From: Photobacterium sp. GJ3
GTDB taxonomy: Bacteria; Pseudomonadota; Gammaproteobacteria; Enterobacterales; Vibrionaceae
Reading direction: 5' to 3'
Length of the DNA stretch: 64,000 bases
NCBI RefSeq assembly: GCF_018199995.1
Contig: NZ_CP073579.1
Coordinates: 124,001-188,000 of the forward strand
Below are positions 34,138-43,641 of the stretch, one piece after another (the stretch's first letter is position 1; each line of letters starts with the position of its first letter). The notes under the pieces were generated by a model. The model saw only the letters and a program-made list of their open reading frames with translations. It ran no database searches and had not been told where the DNA came from. Made by a program: the position numbers and the translations under genes.

Positions 34138-36102
34138 TTGGAAGGTAAACCGGAAGTTCAATCCCAAGTCACAGGTACTTATACTGTAGAAGGTACGGGT
34201 GAAGTTGTGACGTCGAATACTGTCATCGTGGCAGTAAGGCAAGAAGATCCAACTTTAACTAAAATACAGATTCATGGCGTCCTTTCTTATACGGAAGGAG
34301 AAACAGGCCGTTTCAGTGTGGTTGCGGCCTATGAAAATCCTGTATCAACTGAGGATGTTACCGCTCAAACAACGTGGATAAACTCAAATCCTTCGGTTGC
34401 CAATGTGAGTGCGGATGGTCATGTTACAGCCGTAAAAGCAGGGACGGCGACAATTACGGCAACATTCAATGGAAAAACAGGCATTGTAACGATGACTGTT
34501 CATCCTAAAACTGTTTTAGAATCTATTTCAATTACAGGAGACAATGAGGTCGTTGCACTTGAAACACTTTCCTTGAGAGCAATCGCCAATTTCAATCATC
34601 CAGAATCTAGTGAAATTATCGCCAATCAAGTGGTTTGGGCGTCATCGGATACTTCGATTGCGGAGGTGAGTCATACGGGTGTTGTCAGCACTTCAAAGTC
34701 AGGCACGGTAAAAATTTCAGCAACTTTTGAAGGGAAAACGTCAACCAAGACGATTGTCGTTAAACAAAGAACAGGGCTTTTACAAGCCATTTCTAATGCC
34801 ACGGATTATTGGGTTGGTGATAAGATAAACATGCAAGTTAACCAAACTTATTTGTTGCCAACAACGTATGTTGATGTGCTGGCCGATACAAAATTAACTT
34901 CTTCAAACCCTTCGGTAGTTAAAGTGGATGGTACAACCTTAACTGCCGTAGGAGAAGGTACGACTATTATTGGCGTCCACTATAATGGAAAGGAAACGAA
35001 TAAGTTGATCCGTGTTTACAGCCCATATTTTGATTCAGTATTTATTTCTACAGAGGATACAATCAGAGTTGGTCGTACAGGGGTGTTTAAAATCTTAGGA
35101 TATTATTCAAATCCTGAAAGAACGGTTGATCTTACCTATGCGATTCAAAGTACGAGGAAATATCGTTTTATTCTCTATAATACAAGGGCGAGCTTTTCAT
35201 TCCACGGGAAATATTTGGCCAAAAAACCTGGGGAAAACAGTTTTATACTCAAACATAAAGATGGTACTAAGATTGCCAGTAAACAAATAACGATTATTGA
35301 TGGTAAAACAGTGTTAGACTCTGTTTCAATTTCTGGAAGCGATAAAGTCGTTGCACTTGATACGCTTTTTTTGGAAGCAGTTGCCAATTATAATCATCCA
35401 GAGTCTAGTAAAAATATCACCAATCAAGTGGTTTGGGCGTCATCGGATACTTCGATTGCGGAGGTGAGTCATACGGGTGTTGTCAGTACTTCAAAGTCAG
35501 GCACGGTAAAAATTTCAGCAACTTTTGAAGGAAAAACGTCAACCAAGACGATTGTCGTTAAACAAAGAACAGGGCTTTTACAAGTCATTTCTAATGCCAC
35601 GGATTATTGGGTTGGTGATAAGATAAACATGCAAGTTAGCCAAACTTATCTATTGCCAACAATGCATGTTGATGTGCTGGCCGATACAAAATTAACTTCT
35701 TCAAACCCTTCGGTAGTTAAAGTGGATGGTACAACCTTAACCGCCGTAGGAGAAGGCACGGCTGTTATTGGCGTCAACTATAACGGCAAGGAAACGAATA
35801 AATTGATCCGTGTTTACAGCCCATATTTTGATTCAGTATCTATTTCTACAGAGGATACAATCAGAGTTGGTCGCACAGGGGCGTTTAAAATCTTAGGATA
35901 TTATTCAAATCCTGAAAGAACGGTTGATCTTACCTATGTGATTCAAAGTGCGAGAAAATATCGTTTTATTCTCTATAATACAAGGGCGAGTTTTTCATTT
36001 TACGGGAAATATTTGGCCAAAAAGCCTGGGGAAAACAGTTTTATACTCAAACATAAAGATGGTACTAAGATTGCAAGTAAACAAATAACAATACTTGAAT
36101 GA
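34138..36102 (+). CDS. BIG2 Ig-like repeat protein, probably 5'-truncated
   Basis: A 654-residue protein made of bacterial Ig-like (BIG2) domains; the hallmark NPSVANVSADGHVTAVKAGT-like block occurs repeatedly (VASSDTSIAEVSHTGVVSTS twice). Residues ~124-389 and ~390-654 are near-copies, from a 798-bp tandem duplication (34507-35304 and 35305-36102). There is no signal peptide, the start is a TTG, and the chain opens in the middle of a domain, so it is most likely the C-terminal remnant of a large adhesin rather than a complete gene. It would need an upstream export signal to reach the surface. Confidence 0.65.
   Translation: MEGKPEVQSQVTGTYTVEGTGEVVTSNTVIVAVRQEDPTLTKIQIHGVLSYTEGETGRFSVVAAYENPVSTEDVTAQTTWINSNPSVANVSADGHVTAVKAGTATITATFNGKTGIVTMTVHPKTVLESISITGDNEVVALETLSLRAIANFNHPESSEIIANQVVWASSDTSIAEVSHTGVVSTSKSGTVKISATFEGKTSTKTIVVKQRTGLLQAISNATDYWVGDKINMQVNQTYLLPTTYVDVLADTKLTSSNPSVVKVDGTTLTAVGEGTTIIGVHYNGKETNKLIRVYSPYFDSVFISTEDTIRVGRTGVFKILGYYSNPERTVDLTYAIQSTRKYRFILYNTRASFSFHGKYLAKKPGENSFILKHKDGTKIASKQITIIDGKTVLDSVSISGSDKVVALDTLFLEAVANYNHPESSKNITNQVVWASSDTSIAEVSHTGVVSTSKSGTVKISATFEGKTSTKTIVVKQRTGLLQVISNATDYWVGDKINMQVSQTYLLPTMHVDVLADTKLTSSNPSVVKVDGTTLTAVGEGTAVIGVNYNGKETNKLIRVYSPYFDSVSISTEDTIRVGRTGAFKILGYYSNPERTVDLTYVIQSARKYRFILYNTRASFSFYGKYLAKKPGENSFILKHKDGTKIASKQITILE
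34507..36102 (+). repeat. 798-bp tandem duplication inside the BIG2 gene
   Basis: Two adjacent 798-bp units (266 codons) are nearly identical for long stretches and slightly diverged at their starts (PKTVLESISITG versus GKTVLDSVSISG). The unit boundary preserves the frame exactly and the second copy ends at the stop codon. Confidence 0.92.
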
Positions 36103-36133
36103 TATTAAATCTGTACCGTGAAATATTGTAAAT

Positions 36134-36160
36134 CGAGTGATTTTATTGCTCGGTTTTTCT
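36134..36160 (+). terminator. Terminator after the BIG2 gene
   Basis: A 7-bp stem with two G-T pairs (CGAGTGA / TTGCTCG) and a 5-nt loop, followed by GTTTTTCTTT, 31 bp after the stop. Confidence 0.6.
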
Positions 36161-36261
36161 TTATATGGGGGATGATAAGAATATTATGATTGTCTTTGCC
36201 CGGTTCCCATTTAACGTGACAATTTGATACGAGCGGCAGGTCACTTGCGTATATCGACAGT

Positions 36262-36333
36262 GGGAACTCATTTGAGAACTCATTCGAGAACTCATTCGAG
36301 AACCCATCAGAGAACTCAGTTGAGAACTTCCTC
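36262..36333 (+). repeat. Six tandem 12-bp repeats before doeB2
   Basis: Units read GGGAACTCATTT, GAGAACTCATTC (twice), GAGAACCCATCA, GAGAACTCAGTT and GAGAACTTCCTC. The core GAGAACTCA recurs at 12-bp steps, about one helical turn, ending 85 bp before the doeB2 start. It may be an array of regulator sites or just an expanding minisatellite. Confidence 0.88.
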
Positions 36334-36417
36334 CTTCATGACTAGGCTTGCAGTTAAGTGTCCGAAATCAAGCGTAAAATTGACTTCGGACTTTTTAATT
36401 TTTCAGCAGGAACCGCT

Positions 36418-37590
36418 ATGTCTGACTTCTGGCAAAAGAACCTCTCCGCAGCAAAATCCTTCAGGCAGGAACTGCATCGCCATCCTGAGCTGGGTTGGCA
36501 GGAACACCAAACCGCCGCCGCAATCCGGCAACGGCTGACGGCACTGGGGATCGACTGGCGTCCCTGCGCGCAAACCGGCACCGTGGCCCGGCTGGGATCT
36601 AGCAATCCATCGGGACGTCATCTTGCATTCCGAGGGGATATTGATGCGTTACCGATTGTTGAAGAAAGCGGCCGTACCTGGTCGTCTCAGCATGATGGCC
36701 AGATGCATGCCTGCGGCCATGATGGACATACCGCAGCGCTGATGGCAACAGCTGCATGGCTGAAAGCGCACGAAACACAGTTGAGTGGCCCGGTGACCTT
36801 GCTGTTTCAGCCTGCTGAAGAAGGCGGTCATGGGGCGCGGGAAATGATTGCCGATGGCGCGCTGGCAGGGGTGGATGAAATTTATGGCTGGCATAACTGG
36901 CCTGCAATTCCGTTCGGGAAAATGATCTGTCCGGATCATCTGGTGATGTGTGGGAACGGGACGTTTGTGGTGACGATTCAGGGGCAGGGCGGGCACGCCA
37001 GCCAGCCGGAGTTGTGTGCGGATCCTGTACTTGCAGCATCAGCAATGACGCTCAGTCTGCAGCAGATCATCAGCCGCCGTTTGCCGCCCCAGCATGCGGC
37101 GGTGGTCAGTGTGACCTCAATTGAAGCGGCCAGCGGCTTGACTGTGATTCCGCAACAGGCAGTCCTGAGCGGCAGCATTCGTGTGCCGGATGACGGTACG
37201 AAAGCAAAGATCAACCAGTGGATAGAAGAAATCTGTCACCACACAGCCCTCAGCTACGGGGTGACTTGCTGTGTCGACATTCAACCGCGTTACAGTGCCA
37301 CCATTAATCATGCCAAACAGGCCGAAAAAGCCCGTTATGCCTGGCAGGCAGACGCGGATCAGCAGCTTGATCATGCCATTGCGCTGCCGGTCATGGCATC
37401 GGAAGATTTTAGTTATTACCTGCAACAGGTGCCCGGTGCTTTTGCCCTCATTGGGGCCAACGATGGTGAAACGGTACATCAGTATCCCTGCCACAGCCCG
37501 CATTACGATTTTAATGATCGACTGCTCGAAAAAGTGGTTCGCTGGTACGCCCGGCTTGCGGGGGCGCCATTACCGAACTACACAGGGTAA
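36418..37590 (+). CDS. doeB2: N-acetyl-diaminobutyrate deacetylase, M20 type (DoeB2)
   Basis: Cytoplasmic metal-dependent amidohydrolase that removes acetate from N-acetyl-L-2,4-diaminobutyrate during ectoine breakdown. It has M20/HipO motifs: HRHPELGWQEH, the metal ligands in MHACGHDGH, the catalytic pair in QPAEEGGHGA and MASEDF near the end. I start at ATG 36418, preceded by CAGGAA; an upstream in-frame ATG at 36358 lacks a ribosome site. The function comes from context, because M20 enzymes are broad: doeD, doeA and doeC follow. M20-type DoeB2 replaces the classical DoeB in some bacteria. Confidence 0.85.
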   Translation: MSDFWQKNLSAAKSFRQELHRHPELGWQEHQTAAAIRQRLTALGIDWRPCAQTGTVARLGSSNPSGRHLAFRGDIDALPIVEESGRTWSSQHDGQMHACGHDGHTAALMATAAWLKAHETQLSGPVTLLFQPAEEGGHGAREMIADGALAGVDEIYGWHNWPAIPFGKMICPDHLVMCGNGTFVVTIQGQGGHASQPELCADPVLAASAMTLSLQQIISRRLPPQHAAVVSVTSIEAASGLTVIPQQAVLSGSIRVPDDGTKAKINQWIEEICHHTALSYGVTCCVDIQPRYSATINHAKQAEKARYAWQADADQQLDHAIALPVMASEDFSYYLQQVPGAFALIGANDGETVHQYPCHSPHYDFNDRLLEKVVRWYARLAGAPLPNYTG

Positions 37591-37695
37591 GAGAGGTTAT
37601 AAAAATCCCAAGGTGCCGCTTTGTCCTGAACGGTTGAATGAACAGGACGGCGGCCCTTTCGCATTCGTCATTCTGACAGCACAAGGAGATGTACG

Positions 37696-38955
37696 ATGAG
37701 CATTTTTGAACAGCGCGAATCCGAAATCCGGGCATACTGCCGGGTCTACCCAGTTGTTTTTGATACGGCAGAAAATGCGCGTCAGACCGATGAGCATGGT
37801 AACGAATACATTGATTTTTTCGCCGGAGCGGGTGTCCTGAACTTTGGTCATAACAACGCACGGATGAAACAGGCTGTCATTGAGTATCTGCAGCGCAATG
37901 GCGTCACCCACAGTCTGGACATGCATACGACGGCCAAGCGCCGGTTCATGGAACGTTTTACCGAAGTGATTCTGGAGCCCCGCCGCATGCCGCACCGGAT
38001 GCAATTTATGGGGCCGACCGGCACCAATGCAGTGGAGGCCGCTCTGAAACTGGCGCGACGAGTCACCGGACGTCACGAAATTGTGGCATTCCAGCATGGT
38101 TTCCATGGCATGACGCTTGGTGCGCTGGCCTGTACTGCCAATCAGTATTTCCGTGGCGCGGCCGGTGTGCCGCTCACTCATGTATCCCACACCGCATTTG
38201 GTGGAGAAGGGGCTTCAGCAGACACTGCCATGCAGGCACTGAAGATGCTGGAGGCCAGCTACAAAGACGGATCCAGCGGCGTTACACCGCCCGCTGCCTT
38301 TCTGGTCGAGGTGATTCAGGCGGAAGGCGGGGTCAATATCGCCGATAAAGCCTGGCTCAAGGCACTGGCCGCGTTGGCAACCTCTGTTGGCGCATTGCTG
38401 ATTGTGGATGACATTCAGGCTGGAATGGGTCGCACGGGTTCTTTTTTTAGTTTCGATGATTACGGGATTGATCCGGATATTGTCTGCCTGGCTAAAGGCT
38501 TGGGCGGCATGGGGACACCCATAGCGATGAATCTGGTGAAACCCGAGTTCGATCAGCACTGGTCGCCCGGTGAACATACCGGCACGTTCCGGGGGCAGTG
38601 TCTGTCATTTGTCGCTGGTTGCGAAGCGCTCAGTTATTTTGAAGACAGTCAGCTGATGCGGGAAGTGAAAGAAAAAAGCGCTCTGATGCAGGCGGCCCTG
38701 GCACCGCTGAATGGTCACACCGCAATTGAAATCCGGGGTAAAGGGATGCTCTACGGCGTCGATGTCGGCAGTGGCGATTTGGCCAAACTTATCGTCAATC
38801 GCTGTTTTGAAGCCGGGTTGCTGGTGTCTGCCTGCGGCAGTGGCGGACGGGTGGTGAAACTGATCCCGCCGTTAACCACACCGGAGGCGGATCTGAAAGC
38901 CGGGTTATCGACATTGGTGGATGTGATTCAGAACGTCTTGAAGGAGGCGGCATGA
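37696..38955 (+). CDS. doeD: Diaminobutyrate transaminase of ectoine degradation
   Basis: Class III PLP aminotransferase that converts L-2,4-diaminobutyrate to aspartate semialdehyde. PLP-fold motifs are GPTGTNAVEAALKLAR (106-121), the Asp pair in LIVDDIQAGMGRTG (D238/D239) and the Schiff-base Lys K267 in CLAKGLGGMG. It resembles EctB but sits in a degradative operon. AAGGAG precedes the start by nine bases. It overlaps doeA by 4 bp (ATGA), so translation is coupled. Confidence 0.9.
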   Translation: MSIFEQRESEIRAYCRVYPVVFDTAENARQTDEHGNEYIDFFAGAGVLNFGHNNARMKQAVIEYLQRNGVTHSLDMHTTAKRRFMERFTEVILEPRRMPHRMQFMGPTGTNAVEAALKLARRVTGRHEIVAFQHGFHGMTLGALACTANQYFRGAAGVPLTHVSHTAFGGEGASADTAMQALKMLEASYKDGSSGVTPPAAFLVEVIQAEGGVNIADKAWLKALAALATSVGALLIVDDIQAGMGRTGSFFSFDDYGIDPDIVCLAKGLGGMGTPIAMNLVKPEFDQHWSPGEHTGTFRGQCLSFVAGCEALSYFEDSQLMREVKEKSALMQAALAPLNGHTAIEIRGKGMLYGVDVGSGDLAKLIVNRCFEAGLLVSACGSGGRVVKLIPPLTTPEADLKAGLSTLVDVIQNVLKEAA

Positions 38956-40238
38956 AAAAACGTGATGACATGACGTTCCCGTTTGAGGAATACGAACGCC
39001 GACTGAGTGAACTGAGATTGCGAATTGCCCAGCGACATCTGGATGCCGTGGTCATTACAGATCCTGAAAATATCATGTATCTGACCGATTATCAGACCAC
39101 AGGGTATTCCTTTTTTCAGGCGCTGGTGGTGCCGTTGGAAGATGAGCCCTTCATGATCACCCGGGCGATGGAAGAATCGAATATTTTTGCGCGGACCTGG
39201 ATTGAACGGACCCGGCCTTATCCGGATACCGGCGATGCCATTCAGATGCTGGTGGATGCGCTGCGCGAGTTTGGCTTATCCAGAAAGCGGATCGGTTATG
39301 AACGGAACAGTTACTTTTTTCCGGCTTATCAGCAGGATACGATTCATACAACCCTGACTGAAGCCAAACTTCTGGACTGCTTCGGCATTGTGGAGCAGGG
39401 CCGGATTTGTAAGTCACCGGTCGAAATTGAATTGATGCGAAAAGCAGCCATTGCCACGGAGGCCGGTATGAAAGCCGGAATCGAAGCCTGCCAGGCCGGG
39501 GTGACGGAGAATGAAATCGGTGCCGCTATCAGTGCCGCCATGTTCAAATCGGGCGGAGAAGCGCCTGCGGTGATGCCTTATGTGACTTCTGGTCCCAGAA
39601 CCATGATTGGTCATGCGACCTGGGAAGGACGAGTTGTGAAGCCCGGCGAGCATATCTTTCTGGAAATCGCCGGGTGCTATCGTCGTTACCATACCGCCAT
39701 GATGCGCACTGTGGTGCTGGGGGAACTGACGGATTCGATGTACAAAGCGCAGGAAACGATGAAGCTGGCCCTGCATTCGCTGCATGCGTATATCCAGCCG
39801 GGTATGACAGTGTCAGATGCGGATAACCTGATCCGTAATATTATTTCGCAGAATGACATTGGTGCCCGGCTGATCACCCGTTCAGGTTATTCCATCGGGA
39901 TAGCGTTTCCGCCCAGTTGGGACGAAGGCTATATCGTGAGCCTGAAACAAGGGGTATCGACGGTGCTGGAAGAAGGCATGACCTTCCATATCATTCCCTG
40001 GATGTGGGGCGTGGACGGTGATAAGACTTGCGGCATTTCCGACACCATTCATATCACCGCGGATGGCTGCGAATCTTTCTTCGAACTGCCGAAAGATTTC
40101 TCTGTGAAACCGGAACAGGGTCAATCGGTTCAATCAGGAGCAGAGAAAACGGCCCCCAGGTTGTCTGAGCCCGCTGAACAGAAAGCGACGTCAATCGAGA
40201 AAGCCCGCAAAGACAAAAAACAGCAGGCGAACGGTTAG
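38952..40238 (+). CDS. doeA: Ectoine hydrolase
   Basis: Opens the ectoine ring to N-acetyl-diaminobutyrate. The protein is an M24 (creatinase/prolidase-like) family member: an N-terminal creatinase domain with MYLTDYQTTGYSFFQALVVP, and a C-terminal pita-bread domain with SGPRTMIGHATWEGR and TFHIIPWMWG. The usual metal-binding Asp/His/Glu set of aminopeptidases appears replaced, as known for ectoine and creatine hydrolases. The last ~45 residues are a polar, Lys/Glu-rich tail (SIEKARKDKKQQANG) that I would not expect in the core family. AAGGAGG precedes the start. Confidence 0.9.
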   Translation: MKKRDDMTFPFEEYERRLSELRLRIAQRHLDAVVITDPENIMYLTDYQTTGYSFFQALVVPLEDEPFMITRAMEESNIFARTWIERTRPYPDTGDAIQMLVDALREFGLSRKRIGYERNSYFFPAYQQDTIHTTLTEAKLLDCFGIVEQGRICKSPVEIELMRKAAIATEAGMKAGIEACQAGVTENEIGAAISAAMFKSGGEAPAVMPYVTSGPRTMIGHATWEGRVVKPGEHIFLEIAGCYRRYHTAMMRTVVLGELTDSMYKAQETMKLALHSLHAYIQPGMTVSDADNLIRNIISQNDIGARLITRSGYSIGIAFPPSWDEGYIVSLKQGVSTVLEEGMTFHIIPWMWGVDGDKTCGISDTIHITADGCESFFELPKDFSVKPEQGQSVQSGAEKTAPRLSEPAEQKATSIEKARKDKKQQANG

Positions 40239-40256
40239 CGACTGAGGAGAAGAAGG

Positions 40257-41621
40257 ATGCCCTTAAAAGCAATCAATCCGGCAAATGGCACGCTGATAGA
40301 AACTTATCCGTCGCTGAATGCTGAAGAGATGGATCACCGGATCAGACAGGCCAATGCCGCGCAGGCAAGCTGGCAAAAAATGAGCTTTGCAGAACGTGCA
40401 GATGTTTTGCGGCGTGTTGCGGCTCAGTTAAAGGAAGAGAAAGACACGCTCGGCGCACTGATGACGGCGGAAATGGGTAAGCCGGTTAAAGAAGCCGGTC
40501 CTGAAGTAGAGAAAGCCGCCTGGTGTGCGGAACACTACGCAGAACATGCGGCAGGTTATCTGGCTGATCAGCATCTGGCCTCTGATGCATCCCAGAGCTA
40601 CGTGACCTATCAGCCACTGGGCACAGTGTTGGGTATTCTGCCGTGGAATGCGCCTTTATGGCTGGCTTTTCGTTTTCTGGCACCGGCGCTGATGGCGGGC
40701 AATACCTGCGCGATGAAACATGACCCGCATGTGCCGGGGTGTGCGAAAGCCATTGCGGAAGCTTTCGAGAAAGCCGGAGCACCGGAACATATCATGGTGA
40801 ACCTGCCTCTTGAGAACGATCTGGCGGAACAGGCGATTCGTCATTCAGGCATTGCGGCGGTGTCTTTCACCGGCTCGGACCGGGCGGGTGCGGCGGTGGC
40901 ATCTGTTGCGGCCAGTGAAATCAAGCCTGCAGTGCTTGAGCTGGGTGGTTCGGATCCCTTGATTGTGCTGGCGGATGCGGATCTGGAAACGGCGGCAGAT
41001 GTGGCCACTTTGTCGCGAATCATCAATGCCGGGCAGTCCTGCATTGCAGCGAAACGGATTATCGTGGAAGCGCCCGTGTATGAAATTTTCACGCAGCTGG
41101 TGAAAAGACGGCTGACCTTGCTCAAGGTTGGCGACCCGACAGATCCGGAAACCGACGTTGGCCCGCTGGCACGGGAAGACTTGCGGCAGAACCTGCACCG
41201 GCAGGTGTCAGCAACGCTTGATGCGGGTGCAAGGTGTCTGATGGGTGGACAGCCGGATGCTGGCCTGGGTTATTTTTATCCGGTGACGTTACTGGCGGAT
41301 GTGACGCCAGAAATGTGTGCCTTCCGGGAAGAAACCTTTGGTCCCGTGATGGTGCTGATCAAAGCAAGTGATGCGGATCAGGCGCTAGCACTGGCCAATG
41401 ACACTGCATACGGATTGGGCGCGGGGGTCTGGACGACGAATCTGGCTCAGGCGCAGCGGTTTATCCGGGAATTGCAGGCTGGGCAGGTCGCCGTGAACGG
41501 GATAGTGAAAACGGATCCGCGTTTGCCCAGTGGTGGGATCAAGCGCTCAGGGTTTGGGCGTGAGCTTGGCCCGCATGGCATCCATGAATTCGTGAATGCC
41601 AAGCAGGTCTGGGTGAAGTAA
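40257..41621 (+). CDS. doeC: Aspartate-semialdehyde dehydrogenase of ectoine degradation
   Basis: NAD(P)-dependent aldehyde dehydrogenase that oxidises aspartate semialdehyde to aspartate, the last step of the pathway. ALDH motifs: LPWNAPLWLAFRF (128-140), FTGSDRAG, the general base E228 in LELGGSDP and the catalytic C262 in GQSCIAAKR. It most resembles succinate-semialdehyde dehydrogenases. GAGGAG lies before the start, 18 bp after doeA. It is the final gene of the operon and faces an MFS gene across a hairpin. Confidence 0.9.
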   Translation: MPLKAINPANGTLIETYPSLNAEEMDHRIRQANAAQASWQKMSFAERADVLRRVAAQLKEEKDTLGALMTAEMGKPVKEAGPEVEKAAWCAEHYAEHAAGYLADQHLASDASQSYVTYQPLGTVLGILPWNAPLWLAFRFLAPALMAGNTCAMKHDPHVPGCAKAIAEAFEKAGAPEHIMVNLPLENDLAEQAIRHSGIAAVSFTGSDRAGAAVASVAASEIKPAVLELGGSDPLIVLADADLETAADVATLSRIINAGQSCIAAKRIIVEAPVYEIFTQLVKRRLTLLKVGDPTDPETDVGPLAREDLRQNLHRQVSATLDAGARCLMGGQPDAGLGYFYPVTLLADVTPEMCAFREETFGPVMVLIKASDADQALALANDTAYGLGAGVWTTNLAQAQRFIRELQAGQVAVNGIVKTDPRLPSGGIKRSGFGRELGPHGIHEFVNAKQVWVK

Positions 41622-41630
41622 AAGGATGGC

Positions 41631-41658
41631 GGTTGCAAGCGGCTAGGCCGCTTGCACC
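41631..41658. terminator. Shared hairpin between doeC and the MFS gene
   Basis: A perfect 10-bp stem TGCAAGCGGC / GCCGCTTGCA with a 3-nt loop separates convergent genes. The MFS stop codon is inside the hairpin. T tracts are short, so efficiency is uncertain. Confidence 0.55.
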
Positions 41659-42857
41659 GTCTGAGTTTTCTGATGATAACGTGCCGAGCAGGTGTATAAG
41701 TAGCCCGCAAAGCAAAGTACCACAGCGGTTGAAAGGAAGAGGGCCGGGCCGCCAAACCAGGACAGAATCACCCCGCCCGCAAACGGTGCCAGACTCACCC
41801 CGATCGAGGTCAGGTTGCCGGCACCAAAGTATGCGCCCCGTAAATGATCCGGCGCCGCCCGGTCAATCAGCAGGTTAAACGTTGGAAACAGCACCACTTC
41901 CCCCACGCTCAGGACAAAAGTCGCGGCCAGCCAGTACCATTCAGGTGCGTCCAGCGGAATCCAGGCATACATCACAAAGGCGGCGGTGAATAAGGCCACG
42001 CCCAGATAGACCCGCTGATACAGCGACCATGCATTCAGCAACTTCAGGACCGGAAACTGGAGCAACACAATGACACCGGCATTGACGGTAATCATGCTGG
42101 TAAACAGCGGTACAACCCGATCCCCCAGCACATTCAGATACTGCACAAGCGATGTTTCCTGATGCAGGTAGGCGTACATCACCAGCGTATTGGCAACAAT
42201 GAGCATCATAAAGGCTTTGTCGTTTACCAGAACTCGCAGTGTCTGTGAGAAATTCTGATTGTTTTTGGGCGGTTGCTGTACGTTGCGAATTCGCCAGAAC
42301 GCGATGACAAAACAAATCCCGTAAATCAGGTAAGCCAGTGCGACCAGGTAAAAAGAGGACTGGACGCCGGTAAAGCCAAGTTGAAGACCGAGCAACGGCC
42401 CGAACGCTGCCCCCAGATTGATGCAGTAATACCGGACCTGATGTGCCATTTCCCGCACCGGAATCTCAGGCAGTAAATCTGAAATCATGGCTCGTGCCGG
42501 GGGTTCCAGCATCGCTCTGCTGACACCCGCCATGAGCGCACCGGCGGCGTAGAGCCAGCTTTGGTCTGCTTCAGCCAGAATGATGAAGGTGGCGACATGG
42601 GCCAGACAGCTGAGAATGAGCAGGTTTTTCCGGCCCAGCTTGTCAGACAGGTACCCGACATACAGCGCCACCACAGCCCCACCCAAAGCCGCCATACTCA
42701 TGATGGTGCCGATTTCGATTTCAGATAAACCGAAGTTCCGGTGCAGCATGACGGCCATATAGGGCCAGACCATAAAGAATGAAGCGCGGGTAAGCAGGGT
42801 ACCAATCAGGACCGCCCAGATGGGGGCCGAGAAACGGCGTAAGTGAGACAACTCCAT
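41643..42857 (-). CDS. MFS transporter (MdtH/YdeE-like)
   Basis: A 404-residue inner-membrane transporter with 12 predicted hydrophobic segments. MFS motif A appears as GYLSDKLGRKNLL (about residues 63-75) after TM2, and the loop between TM6 and TM7 is short and basic (RIRNVQQPPKNNQN). It resembles drug/metabolite exporters of the MdtH type. It faces the doe operon but is not part of it; an ectoine role is not supported. Substrate unknown. Confidence 0.82.
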   Translation of the reverse strand: MELSHLRRFSAPIWAVLIGTLLTRASFFMVWPYMAVMLHRNFGLSEIEIGTIMSMAALGGAVVALYVGYLSDKLGRKNLLILSCLAHVATFIILAEADQSWLYAAGALMAGVSRAMLEPPARAMISDLLPEIPVREMAHQVRYYCINLGAAFGPLLGLQLGFTGVQSSFYLVALAYLIYGICFVIAFWRIRNVQQPPKNNQNFSQTLRVLVNDKAFMMLIVANTLVMYAYLHQETSLVQYLNVLGDRVVPLFTSMITVNAGVIVLLQFPVLKLLNAWSLYQRVYLGVALFTAAFVMYAWIPLDAPEWYWLAATFVLSVGEVVLFPTFNLLIDRAAPDHLRGAYFGAGNLTSIGVSLAPFAGGVILSWFGGPALFLSTAVVLCFAGYLYTCSARYHQKTQTVQAA

Positions 42858-43142
42858 GTCACATGATTTCCTTTGAATTCAGGGAAGTGAGCAGTGTGTC
42901 ATATGCCCTGATCTTTGTCTGCAAATATTGTTGTTATCAGTGAATGATTTCTTTATTCGATTTATTCGAATGACTTACTCAGATTCTGCCAGTGTTGTTT
43001 CCCGATGCCTGCCTCTACACTTGCCCTCAATCGAGACAGACGGCAAAAGAAGCACCTGATGTTCTGATACGGAACTGATTATTCGCGAGATTGTCTGTTT
43101 GTCCGGCATAAACTTTCATTCAACATTTTTGAGGACACTCTG

Positions 43143-43589
43143 ATGAAAGCATCAATGATCAAACGCGTACTGACTTCGGTAAACAGTGTGGCACCACTGG
43201 CTCTGCGTGTACCTGCCGGGATCATTTTCATGGCGCACGGTGCTCAGAAGCTGTTTGGCGCTTTTGGTGGCTACGGCCTGGAAGGCACGGGTCAGTGGAT
43301 GGCGTCGATTGGTCTGGAACCCGGGATGCTGATGGCATTTCTGGCTGGCAGCGGTGAATTCTTCGGTGGCCTGCTGATTCTATTGGGCTTACTGACTCGT
43401 CCTGCTGCGGCTGTGCTGGCTGTGACTATGGTGGTCGCGATTGTTGCGGTGCATTTACCGAATGGTCTGTTCATGGCAAACGGCGGTTATGAGTTCGGCT
43501 TGTCGCTGCTGGCGATTGCGGTGTCACTGGCTGTTTCCGGTGCAGGGAAACTGTCTGTCGATAACCTGCTGGCAAAACGCATCCAATAA
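43143..43589 (+). CDS. DoxX-family membrane protein
   Basis: A 148-residue integral membrane protein with four hydrophobic segments and the DoxX signature (LRVPAGIIFMAHGAQKLFGAF, FLAGSGEFFGGLLILLGLLT). DoxX proteins are linked to redox and stress functions; no specific role is clear. The start follows GAGGACA. A pirin gene follows 52 bp later, a pairing often seen, so both may share a transcript. Confidence 0.88.
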   Translation: MKASMIKRVLTSVNSVAPLALRVPAGIIFMAHGAQKLFGAFGGYGLEGTGQWMASIGLEPGMLMAFLAGSGEFFGGLLILLGLLTRPAAAVLAVTMVVAIVAVHLPNGLFMANGGYEFGLSLLAIAVSLAVSGAGKLSVDNLLAKRIQ

Positions 43590-43641
43590 AGACGCGTTCA
43601 TTTCCTCTTTTCAGATCAACCAGACGATAGTGAGGTGATTT

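Noticed and set aside
36224-36538. 104-codon ORF over the 12-bp repeats (LRTHSRTHSRTH peptide)
   Set aside because: The repetitive peptide just reflects the DNA repeat, and the frame overlaps doeB2 out of phase.
41643-42857. MFS gene as an ectoine transporter of the doe operon
   Set aside because: It is on the opposite strand, convergent, and resembles drug-exporter-type MFS proteins rather than known ectoine uptake systems.
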